Part shown: positions 54,925-63,500 of the stretch, piece by piece
How the letters are laid out: every line of letters starts with the position of its first letter
Position numbering within the stretch: the first letter of the stretch is position 1
NCBI GenBank assembly: GCA_007922195.1
Contig: ML681997.1
Coordinates: forward strand, 6,333,156-6,397,155
From: Podocnemis expansa
Taxonomy: Eukaryota > Chordata > Testudines > Podocnemididae
DNA: 64,000 nucleotides
Direction of reading: 5' to 3'
Program-made: the position numbers and the translations under genes
Notes under the pieces: generated by a model
The model's input: the letters and a program-made list of their open reading frames with translations, nothing else
Told to the model about the DNA's origin: nothing
The model's database searches: none

Positions 54925-55055
54925 AAAGGTTATACTGGGTTAGGCCAATGGTCCATCCATCCCAGTATCTTCTCTTCTGACAATGGTGAGTGCCAGGTGC
55001 TTCAGAGGAAATGAACAGAACAGAGAATCATCAAGTGATCCATCCCGTCATCTGT
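54925..55055 (-). mobile_element. CR1 LINE fragment
   Basis: TATACTGGGTTAGGCCAATGG, CCAGTATCTTCTCTTCTGAC and CCAGGTGCTTCAGAGGAAATG are common CR1 words in reverse. Confidence 0.7.
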
Positions 55056-55371
55056 CCCCAGTTTCTGGCAAACAAACTAGGAACACTTCTGTTTCTTAAA
55101 TGCAAGGGAAAATATTTTTTTTTCACTTGTTTAGTTAGATTGTGTTCACCCAATTCCCTAAAAAATTCACACACTACCACCACAGAGAGACCACCAAGAT
55201 CATATAATCTTCTGCGCACTGCAGGCCACAGAACTTCACCCACCCCACTCCTGATTTCTGGAATTTCTTTGGAAAATTATTAAAATGTATGATAAAAGAA
55301 GTTAATCACGACAAATACTCTATATTAGAGAAGTTCTCTGACCTGTTGTTATAAAGGCCACCAGACTAGAT

Positions 55372-55562
55372 CAGTGGTTCCCAGCACACCTTGCTACCTT
55401 TGAAGTACACCACCATATAGTTTCCAAATGAACTCATGAATATTCATGAGCCAATGAACTAATCCACAGCCCTTTGCTTAGTTTTTCAAAAAATTTTGTG
55501 GCACACTTGCTCAGACCTGACGGCACACCTGTGTGTCATGGTACACTGGTTGGGAAACACTG
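55372..55562 (+). mobile_element. hAT MITE with perfect target duplication GACTAGAT
   Basis: CAGTGGTTCCCAGC left and TTGGGAAACACTG right; GACTAGAT at 55364-55371 and 55563-55570. Same family as 2424-2623. Confidence 0.87.
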
Positions 55563-55657
55563 GACTAGATTATCACAGTGGTCCCTCCGGCCTGGGAGTC
55601 TATTTAAAAAACTCAAATACAGCTACTATCCCAGTGGTGTAGCATGCATGACCTTGA

Positions 55658-55820
55658 TCATTTCCAAAGGGGCAGCCATGTTAGCCTAGCTCAGCAAAAA
55701 CAAACAAGGAGTCTGGTCACACTTTTAAAGACTAATGAAGTAGGATTTTCTCCTGAGAAAGCTCATGAGATAAATACATTTGTTAGTTTTTAGAAGTGTC
55801 GCCAAACTACTTTTGTCCTG
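55658..55820 (+). mobile_element. Penelope-like repeat with 10-bp target duplication
   Basis: ATGACCTTGA at 55648-55657 and 55821-55830. Head TTTCCAAAGGGGCAGCC, GGAGTCTGGTCACAC, GAAGTAGGATTTTCTCC, GAAAGCTCATGAGA, TTTGTTAG. Shorter than most copies because part of the first arm is missing. Confidence 0.75.
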
Positions 55821-56061
55821 ATGACCTTGACAGTAAGTTATCACAGCTATCATACTTCTACCTCTATCTTGGGACATTTTATTTATTTTCCTCTCACTGG
55901 GGGGTGGGGGGGGCTTAAAGCCTTGCACAGCTGGGTGCCTCCTATTGCCAGTCTGTGGAAAGTAAACTCTAGTCTCCCGTCAGCTCTAATTTTCTGGTTA
56001 GTGGATGTAGCGTGTGGGTGCATGATACACACGGGGGTTGGACTACATGATGCAGGGGGAG

Positions 56062-56346
56062 GGTTCCCAGATACCAAAGCATGGAAAGGAGGACAGGGAA
56101 GCATGAAAAGGAGGACATTGGAAGAAACATGGTGAAAACTTAGTATTAATGTAATACTCTTCTGTTTTTAGATGGCCCTGGAATGCTTTCCCCTAAAAGT
56201 AAGGCATTCTGGGGCATTCCAGCGTACTTTAAACCCTGTAAGTAAAACACCACACAAAAATCTTGTTTTTAAAATGCCTCTTGGACGAAGGACGTGAAGG
56301 TAAAAAGGAGAACGTGTCCTCCCTCTGCCTGACATCTGGTAACCCT
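56062..56346 (+). mobile_element. Palindromic element, right arm of an inverted pair
   Basis: AGGGTTCCCAGATACC left and ACATCTGGTAACCCTA right; the interior GCATTCTGGGGCATTCCAGC matches 46813-47096. Confidence 0.6.
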
Positions 56347-56403
56347 ACGCAGGGATCCCTTCTGGCCTGAAACTCTCTGACCGTGACTACATTTACCAGG
56401 CAT

Positions 56404-56686
56404 AGGTACGTCCAGACACGTCCTCCTTTTCACCTTCCTGTCCTTCTTTTTATCCTCACGTCCTCCACCTGGCAGGCATCTTAAAAGACATGATTTTGTC
56501 TGGCTTTTTACTTCTAGGAGTTAAATGACGCCGGGATGCCACAGAATACCTTAGTTTTCGGGGAAAGCGTTCCAGGCCCCCCTAAAAACAGAAGAATATT
56601 ACATTAATACTGCATTTTCTCCATGTGTCCTCCTTTTCATAACTCCTCTGTCCTCCTTTCCAGGCTTTGGTCCCTGGCAGCCCTAG
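56404..56686 (-). mobile_element. Palindromic element, inverted partner
   Basis: Same family in the opposite direction: TACGTCCAGACACGTCCTCC, GGCAGGCATCTTAAAA, then TCCTTTCCAGGC and CTGGCAGCCCTA at the right. Only 57 bases separate it from the copy at 56062-56346. Confidence 0.55.
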
Positions 56687-57020
56687 GCTGGCTCCTCCTC
56701 AGGGGTTTGCATGACTCGGTAGCATCTCTCCCATAAAATCTCCCGCCATCACCAATCCCCAGGGGCCTCTATGGCATCCCTGTAAAATTCATCCCTCAGT
56801 GAGAGTTTCTGCCGGGGGCAGGGGCAGGCTGGGGGCTGCTGCCCCCCACCAGCCCGAAGGTCACCGCCGGGGCGAGAGAAGCAGCCCCGCACCCGCCCAG
56901 GGGAAACTGAGGCAGCACCTCAGCCGGGGGGAAACTGAGGCAGCGCCTCCCCAGCCACCCCAGGGCCGAGGAGGAGCCCAGCGGCGCTGACCCCGAGACA
57001 CGTGGCCTCCCGCCGCTCAC

Positions 57021-57150
57021 CTGCCCCCCGCGCCGCTCCGCACACGTGCGACCCGCCGCCGGCCCGGCGCCCCTTCCGCTCCGCAGATTCGCCACCTGTC
57101 TCCCCAGCCGCTGTCGGGAGACGAATCGGCGGATCCGCCGCTCAATTTAC
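57021..57150 (-). other. TIMM9: Probable non-coding first exon of TIMM9
   Basis: On the minus strand a strong donor, GGCAG then GTGAGCGG, sits at 57021/57020 in the CpG island. This fits a 5' UTR exon joining the acceptor before 48882. The transcription start is not visible, so the far end is approximate. Confidence 0.4.
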
Positions 57151-57317
57151 CGCGGAGCGGCAGGGTGCAGCGCCGACAAGCGTCCCCCGGGTCGCGCCCC
57201 GGAAGTGCCCGGGGGTCAGAATACGAAGCCGCACCGGAAGCCGCCGCCGCGGGAGAGCGGAGCGCGGGCGGCCGCTCCAGCCTATCAGGGAGCTAGTTGT
57301 TCGCGCGGCCGGGTTTG

Positions 57318-57351
57318 TGCGCATGCGTCCTCCCCCGGCTGGCGCATGCGC
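57318..57351. promoter_or_regulatory. Two NRF1 motifs
   Basis: TGCGCATGCG at 57318-57327 and GCGCATGCGC at 57342-57351 fit the NRF1 consensus, spaced 24 bp apart. NRF1 controls many mitochondrial genes, which suits TIMM9. Confidence 0.7.
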
Positions 57352-57455
57352 GCGTGAGGGCGGCCCCCGGAAGGAGGCAATGGCGCACGCGCGGTGCTGC
57401 TCGGGGCGGGGCAAAATGGCGGCGGCGCGTTAGGGTTGCAGAGCGTGGCTGGGCT

Positions 57456-57471
57456 GGTTACCATGGTAACC
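57456..57471. promoter_or_regulatory. KIAA0586: RFX X-box palindrome
   Basis: GGTTACCATGGTAACC is a perfect 16-bp palindrome that fits the X-box bound by RFX factors, the main regulators of ciliary genes. It lies at the KIAA0586 side of the shared promoter, 3 bp before an ETS site. Confidence 0.7.
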
Positions 57472-57881
57472 GGCACTTCCGGCGGTTGCTGGGGAGGGAC
57501 CGGGGAAGGAGGGACGCGCTGCAGCTTTCGGGGCTGGGGGAAAAGGTGGGGCGAGGAGGAGGCCCCGTATCCCAGGGTGGGGGGGGGGGGCAGGGGGCAT
57601 CTGTATTGGGAGGGGAGGAGGATCCTGTAAGTCGGGGGGGGCAAGGAATGGGGCCCCTTGTTGAGGGGGAGCCCTGCACCCCAATTCTTCCCCTGTGTGT
57701 TGCATCCTCTCCTCACTGCTGGCTGGGTGGGCCCAGCACTGGGACACTGTGACTGGGGGCAGGCACGTTCCTATTACAGAGGGATGGTCCCTGCCCCTCC
57801 TACGATAAAATGGGGAGGCCTGAGAGCTACGAGGTGACTTGGGGGGTCGATTTAGGGGTAATTTGCTGGACTCTGCCAACT

Positions 57882-58007
57882 GCAAATAGTGTAGTGGCTA
57901 ACACCTCTGCTTAACATGCAGAAGGTCCTGGGTTCAATTCCCAGGGGGTTGGACTCGATGATCTCATGAGGTCCCTTCCAGCCCTATGATTTGATTTGAT
58001 TTGATTT
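57882..58007 (+). repeat. tRNA-Val-derived SINE with CR1-like tail
   Basis: A-box TAGTGTAGTGG at 57887-57897, anticodon arm TCTGC-TTAACAT-GCAGA, T-arm with B-box GGTTCAATTCC at 57931-57941 closed by CTGGG/CCCAG. Tail GGACTCGATGATCTCATGAGG, CCCTTCCAGCCCTATGATT and a short ATTTG repeat. Confidence 0.88.
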
Positions 58008-58109
58008 AAAAAACTCACTCCGTCTCCCACCTTTTTTTTTTTTTAGTCCCAGGGTATAGTGACGTGGGTGCGTGTCCGCTCATGAGCATTAATAAAGTGC
58101 CCCATTCGG

Positions 58110-58222
58110 TTTGTTAGCAGTGATATCTGCATGTGGCAAAGCAGGTTGGAGCCCACGAAAGCTTATGCCTGAAGAAATCTGTTAGTGTATGAGGTGCCGT
58201 GGGACTCTTATTGTTTTTGTTA
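58110..58222 (+). mobile_element. Penelope-like tail fragment, second subfamily
   Basis: GGAGCCCACGAAAGCTTATGC, TCTGTTAGTGTATGAGGTGCC, GGGACTCTTATTG. The CCCAC-GAAA-GC order is the 3' half of the hammerhead-like core. Confidence 0.6.
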
Positions 58223-58248
58223 ACAATGTTATTAAATATCATTTTTAG

Positions 58249-58597
58249 GTTGGCAGGGAGGGTTGAAAGCTGCGTTCTGAGCTCTTCATGGAGGTGGAAA
58301 GTAATTCTAGTCTCAGCCAGGACTCTGTGGCGAGTTTCACCGCCAGCGATGTGCTTATCCGCTCTACCAGCCTCCATGCAGAAGGAGAACCCCGTGGTGC
58401 TTGGGCAGCAGATACTGGCTGCAGTAAAAAAAGAGTGAAAATTTCAATAAAGAAGCTTCGTGAAGTGGCTTCGCCTTATCAGGCGGGTGGTGCGGCTCTG
58501 GTTAAAGAAGAAATAGCCTATATTCCTCCAGCTTTGCCAGCAAACAAACCCCTGTCAAACAGATCAACCATCACTATGTCCTGTGGCAGTACACAAG
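58249..58597 (+). CDS. KIAA0586: KIAA0586 first coding exon
   Basis: Acceptor TTTTTAG at 58248, 39 nt of 5' UTR, ATG at 58288, donor GTATGTG. Encodes 103 residues to GSTQ(A). Leaves in phase 1. Confidence 0.82.
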
Positions 58598-61500
58598 GTA
58601 TGTGGTCATAGTCTTACTCTAGGGTAATATGTCTAGCCAGATCTTTTTCTCAGCATGTCATTTATGCATATCTTTATGTTTGGAAAGTTGTTTGTAAGAT
58701 TGATATGAATAGGTCATGCTGTTTTGTTTTGTTTTGTTTCCTAACTAAAACAGATGCTATTTAAAGTTTAGTTCAGACACAAAAGCTCTTTCTGGCTGTT
58801 TCTAGTAATTACTGTGATTGTAATATGAAAATGTGATTTTCACAGTTTTCTTTTTCCGTTGTGCTGCTTTGTGAAAGACCCACACGAACGGCTGAACCCA
58901 ATTAACTGCTTATATAGAGGCAACAATGAAACTGACAAATACAATGAAAAAAACATTATGTATTGTCTTCCCTAATCTTTCAGTTCTAGTAATTTTGATG
59001 GTTGTTTAATAGTAAGTAAACTATTTTCAGTCAGAAGTTCATTGGTGGTGTGTTTTTGTTTTTAAGTTGGTGATGCCTGTTTTAATGTTGTTCCTTCCTA
59101 CATTTCAAATATATCTTAGATGCCTGACAGCCAAAACCCCATGTGACTCCCTAGCATCTAGAAACTATGGTGGTGTGTTCATTTAAAATAACTAAAATGA
59201 ATACGTACTGTCCCATGTATTTGCTGGGCTAGAGTATGACTTTTTCCTTTTTAGAAAATGAACTAGCTAGTTTTTATTGTTTATCAAAGGGTCACACGAC
59301 GTTATCCATCTATAGAAGGACGTCAGAATACATTAGCTTTTGGAGTTACTGGCATGTACAGTTAGCTTTGGTTCCTTTCTGTTACATTATGTATATTGAC
59401 TAATAATGATCATGTGTTCTTCACTAAAAGTAGTTTTCTAAATGACCCCATTAATTTATATTGATTTCACACTGAATTTGATTTAGAGTTGTCATTCTAT
59501 CATTATTTGTGATTCTCACCTTCAGTGACTTTCTCTTGCATGTTAAACAAGTTTATGTTGCATCTCAGGCATTTTCCATTAACATTGCATTTCCAGGTTG
59601 ACACCCTTAGCTCATTTATGCAATGAAGGTCAGTTTTTTTAGTACAAGTTTTTAAAGGTATGAATATAGAAATGAGTAAGAAGTGAGACAGAAAGATAAT
59701 ACCTGTCACAAATGATTAAACTACATATTCATGAGTATAATAAAGTCTCTTTTATTTTAGCTGTCCAAGGTATGTTGGCTGAAAGACGTTCAGAATGTCT
59801 TTCAGTAGAAAACGATCTACAACCTATGCTATTATCCCAGAAGGTAAGAAGAGTTACTGTTCTATTCCTGCTTCTATAATCCTGAAATGTATGCTGTACT
59901 TTCATTTCAAAAGATTATATATAGGATTCAAATTTTAATAAACCAGAAAGCGGCTTTTCCCTTTGATAGGTTAACTGACTTGGCCCTGTTCCTATAAAAT
60001 CTTATGCATATGCTTAACTTTATGCATTGCAAATATTGAAGGCAATGAACATGTATAAGTCTTTGCAGGATTAGAGCCTTTACATCAGGGGTCTCAAATG
60101 CACAGCCCATGGGCTGCATGCAGCCCCTAAATCTGTTTCCTGTGGCCCTCAATGACACGATAGTTAGTGATATTTGCAATAGCATTGTATGGAAAGGTTT
60201 CAGTAGTGTGGCCCTCGGACTACTGTAGTAACCCTTATGCGGCCCTCTACCTGGTCCTCATGCGGCCCTCATTATGATTTGAGTTTGAGACCCCTGCTTT
60301 ACATGTTCTTAACCTGTCCAGGGTATAATGAGGTGTGCATTTATTGTTTTCTTATGTTCCAGCTATAGTAACTGTTTTTTCAAATTATAGAATAACTTCC
60401 TATAAAATGTCTGTTCCTTGAACAGCACAATTCAGTTTGACTTCCCGCAGACCCTAGTTTCTTTTGCTTCCTGTTGTCATTCATTTAAATAGACATTAGT
60501 TCATGGCAATCTATTTAAATGTCTTAATATTTTGATGCGACCCTTTCTAGCTGAGGATTTTTTCTTACTTTTTTATTTTCTATGTCTTCTGTAGTCTGTA
60601 TTTGTTGAGATCTGATTTTAGGGAAGGCAGTGTGCATGTCCATGCATAAGCATAAAATCCTTCAGTGTGTGAAGTGACTGTACGTGAGTTTGCATGACTC
60701 AGAGGCAATCAGATACATTGCACAAGGGACAGAAAGGGCCTGTGGCTATTAGCTCAACTCATAAGCTAAAGTAGTGACTGTAGAAGGCTGTTCTGCAGCT
60801 GCACGTCATGGTTTTAGGGCAGGGGTCAGCAACTTTTGCCAACCCCTGTGCAGGCCCTTCCTCCTCAACTGTCAGCCAGTTCCAGTGTCTCCCTCCACAG
60901 AAATAAAAATGGTAGCTGCCTGAAAACTTGCTGGCAGCCATGGCTGGAGTTTGAGGGGTGGGGAGGGGGACGCTTCCCTGGCATGCCGCTGAAAGGAGCC
61001 ACTCGCGGAAAGAAGCGGCCTGCAGTGGTTCCTCTTGGCAGCATGCCTGGGGACAGCAGTCCCCCGGGATGCCATGGAAAGAAGCTGCCTGGAACAGCTC
61101 TTCTGGGGGGGGGGGGCAGGTAGACCCCAAGCATGCTGAAGAAGGAAGCTATCCAGAGTGGCTCCTTGGTAGCTGCACACCATAGAGAGAAGCTGTTCCA
61201 GGCATTCTCTTTCTGCACCGTGCCTGGAACATGGACATGGTGGGGGCCCTCTATGCCCCAGTTGCCCATGAAAGAAGCTGCCTGGAGTGGCTTTCCCTGG
61301 CAGGAGCCACAATTTCTATGGCATTGCAGGGGGTGCCATATGCTGCTCCGAATGGGCTTTTGTGCCACTTGTTGGCACACGTACTGGGGGTTGCCTACCC
61401 CTATTTTAGGGTAAGGTGGTGGATTTTTGTCTCCCCAACCCAGCCAAACTGCTTTCAAGTAGTGCATGATTATTCAGGGTTTAGTTCAGTGAAATAAATT

Positions 61501-62097
61501 CCACTGTATGGTCCCAGTCCTTCAATCACTTACATATTTGCTTACCTTTGTATACATGAGTAATTATGATGAATTTATTGGGACTACTTGCACAAGGTAA
61601 GATAAATTCATGTAATTTACAATACCATTAATGAGTTATTTGTATAAATTCCTTGCACCAATGCAAAATAAATGCCTTCATATTTAGATTACTTCTTATT
61701 TTTAGGCTATTGTATTACTGTCCAGAAAAATATCAAAATTAATGTCCTAGATCAGAGGGCACATATGGTGGGGTCTCAAAGCAGCAGCTTGTTTTACTCA
61801 AATGTCTTTATACCTACATATGCAGCAATCATGCCTATTTCTGAAGCCCTTGGGTGCTGATAAAAAATGAGACATTTCACTTATTTATAATTACATAGTA
61901 TGTTTCTTTTGTATTTGAACAGTCTCTTTCTGTGTTTTAAATAAACAATTTAAAAATAATTTCTTCTTGATACATGTTATTGAAGCTTATGGTAATGTTT
62001 GATTTCCCCTCACACTTACCCCCAAAGGATTGTTCTAAGCAGGCTACAGAAGAAGGAGTTCCTTTGCAAGTAATGGAAGATGGCAGTAAACCAGGAG
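58288..62097 (+). CDS. KIAA0586: KIAA0586 (TALPID3), N-terminal coding exons
   Basis: TALPID3 is a distal-centriole protein needed for ciliary vesicle docking, ciliogenesis and Hedgehog signalling; human mutations cause Joubert-type ciliopathies. Three coding exons are visible: 58288-58597, 59761-59843 and 62028-62097, with AG/GT borders and consistent phases (1, then 0, then 1). The start is secure because an in-frame TGA precedes it by 24 bases in the same exon. The 154 residues seen include SSLSQDSVASFTASDVLIRS, KRVKISIKKLREVASPYQ and IPPALPANKPLSN. The identification rests on N-terminal resemblance (LREV, PPALxANK) plus the gene order; the coiled-coil part that defines TALPID3 is outside the window. 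Confidence 0.83.
58598..59760 (+). other. KIAA0586 intron, nothing recognised
   Basis: AT-rich intron without identifiable repeat or gene. Confidence 0.6.
59761..59843 (+). CDS. KIAA0586: KIAA0586 second coding exon
   Basis: Acceptor TTATTTTAG, donor GTAAGA. Encodes (A)VQGMLAERRSECLSVENDL then QPMLLSQK; QPML is close to a human KIAA0586 segment in the same place. Confidence 0.8.
60086..60296 (+). mobile_element. hAT MITE, 211 bp, perfect target duplication CTTTACAT
   Basis: Left CAGGGGTCTCAAATGC and right GAGTTTGAGACCCCTG are inverted ends. CTTTACAT occurs at 60078-60085 and 60297-60304. The interior repeats TGCGGCCCTC and GCAGCCC words. Confidence 0.9.
60820..61403 (+). mobile_element. hAT element, 584 bp, perfect target duplication TTTTAGGG
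   Basis: Left CAGGGGTCAGCAACTTTTGCC and right GGGGGTTGCCTACCCCTA are inverted ends. TTTTAGGG occurs at 60812-60819 and 61404-61411. The interior is GC-rich with open frames caused by repeats of the GCATGCC(T)GG and GAAGCTGCCTGGA words, not by a transposase. Confidence 0.88.
62028..62097 (+). CDS. KIAA0586: KIAA0586 third coding exon
   Basis: Acceptor CCCAAAG, donor GTAAGA. Encodes DCSKQATEEGVPLQVMEDGS then KPG(G). VPLQV fits the AVQVLPL-like region of human KIAA0586 only loosely. Confidence 0.65.
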
Positions 62098-62944
62098 GTA
62101 AGACAAAATGTCAGACTTTTAAAATCAATGTTTCTTAAGAAAAGAACTACTTTGGAAAATGGTTATAAAATATCTTTGTTGCATATCTTTTCCTTCGGTA
62201 TAAAAATTGCTACTCAAAATCTTGCAGGTCATGAGTTTCACTAGTAAAATGAAGATAAATTTAATCCTTTGAGAGTGGGAGTTCTATTCTATTTTCTTCA
62301 GCATTTTGCTGTACCCGGTGTTACACTGTGCTTGGCACTGTAGTATCACCTTCAAGTAGTGTTTTAAACTGCATCACCCGAAACCTTGGCAACCTCTTAG
62401 CACAGAAGTGGTGTGTGCCTTTTAGTTAAATATTCAATAACGTAATTTTTTTACTTGAAGCGCTTGTTTGGTGACATTATCATGTGGTTGCCAACCACTA
62501 CAGTGCATTTGAATATTTTTGCAAGTAATCTATTTCTAAGAAGAGTAGTATCTTTTGAAAGTGAGATTAGTTTAGACTCAGGTTGTTGAAAATGGGATTT
62601 GCATTTTAATTAAACTGGTCAGATTTGACGTAAAATAAATATTAAAACTAATATTTATCAAATTTTAACAGCACCAGTGACATTGCAAGTTCTTTTTAAA
62701 TGAGATTTTCAAGTTTGGTTGTTAAGTATAGGAATGTGGCCTTCTGAAAGGCATTTGACTTGATTTTGCATAACTTTTTGATTAAGAAACTAGAACAGAA
62801 CAAAACCAACATATATTAAAAATCGACTAACTGATATGTCTCAAAATTTAATAGTAAGCAAGGAATCATCGTAGAAAAAATGTTTCTAGTGTAGTCCTTC
62901 AGGTCTTAGCGTTACAGTAATATTTTTTTTGTTGGTAAGTTGAA

Positions 62945-63355
62945 AGAAAACAATCATTACTCATAGAGTCTGCAGATGACACCCAAACTGGGGAAGTGCT
63001 GACCAGTGAGGAGGAAAGAATTAAGTGGATTGCTTGGTAAGTTAGATGCAGGCAAACAATATGTATTTCAGAATGGGCAAATGTCATACCTTGAATTGGG
63101 ATTGGAATCCTGGGAAGCAGTGGCTCTGAAAAAGATTGGGGGGTAATGGCAGTTAATCAGCTGTATTAATGTTCTGGTACAGCACTGTGGCCAAAAGGGC
63201 TAAGACCCTCATTTAGGTGCATAACCAAGGGAAATCTGAGTAGGAATAGAGAATTACCTCTGCGTACTTGGTACTGGTGCAGGTCTTCTGGAATTCTGTG
63301 TCCATTTCTAGTGTCAACAATTAAAGAATGATGTTGATAAATTAGAGAGGGTGTA
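62945..63355 (+). mobile_element. CR1-type LINE fragment
   Basis: GAGTCTGCAGATGACACCCAAACTGGG-like start, then GGGTAATGGCAGTTAATCAGC and GTAGAGCAG words follow the CR1 ORF2 end order in forward orientation. Highly decayed. Confidence 0.55.
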
Positions 63356-63358
63356 GAG

Positions 63359-63500
63359 CAGTGGTTTTCAAACTGTGCCATGAGAACTAGCCAAGTGTGC
63401 CATGGAATTTTGTATAAAGGCAATGAAAATCAATGTAAAACTAACATTGTTTCATCTTAAACAATATTTTATCCAGCCAGACTTGTAACTCATAAAACAT
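63359..63500 (+). mobile_element. hAT MITE, left end only
   Basis: CAGTGGTTTTCAAACTGTGCC, then AAGTGTGCCATGGAATTTTG, like the 2424-2623 family. No right end found, so the end given is approximate. Confidence 0.5.

Larger units (their letters stand above)
48883..57020 (-). other. TIMM9 intron 1, 8.1 kb, repeat-rich
   Basis: Contains a hAT relative (49085-49548), an inverted-end MITE (about 49690-49880), a CR1 3' part (50200-50720), Penelope-like pieces (51003-51065 and 55658-55820), a CR1 piece (54925-55055), a hAT MITE (55372-55562) and an inverted pair of palindromic elements (56062-56686). 51100-54900 is mostly unrecognised, with a poly-A run at 53021-53039 and a G-rich run near 51509-51530. 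Confidence 0.6.
56800..57560. promoter_or_regulatory. CpG-island bidirectional promoter, TIMM9 (-) and KIAA0586 (+)
   Basis: A strongly GC- and CpG-rich block between two divergent genes, with no TATA box. Contained motifs: ETS sites CCGGAAGTG (near 57199) and ACCGGAAGC (near 57234), two NRF1 palindromes (57318-57327, 57342-57351), a YY1-type AAAATGGCGGC (57413-57423), an RFX X-box (57456-57471) and CACTTCCGG (57474-57482). Confidence 0.8.
57561..58248 (+). other. KIAA0586 upstream/intron 1 with SINE and Penelope-like tail
   Basis: Holds G-rich sequence to about 57650 with possible first-exon donors (AAAAG/GTGGGG near 57545, CCT/GTAAGT at 57627), the SINE 57882-58007, and a Penelope-like fragment at about 58110-58222. 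Which donor is used cannot be decided. Confidence 0.5.
59844..62027 (+). other. KIAA0586 intron with two hAT elements
   Basis: Holds the hAT elements 60086-60296 and 60820-61403. The rest is AT-rich with nothing recognised. Confidence 0.65.

Noticed and set aside
57285..57885. Several frames of 140-151 codons on both strands of the promoter
   Set aside because: GC-rich promoter shadows with no recognisable protein; they cross the transcription start region of two genes.
47810..58007. Two functional tRNA genes
   Set aside because: Both have tRNA boxes, but lack a paired acceptor stem and run straight into a CR1-like tail, so they are SINEs.
60865..61467. 200-codon minus-strand frame
   Set aside because: It coincides with the hAT element 60820-61403 and is made of repeated AASF/ACQ words; the relative at 49085-49548 shows the same repeats, broken.
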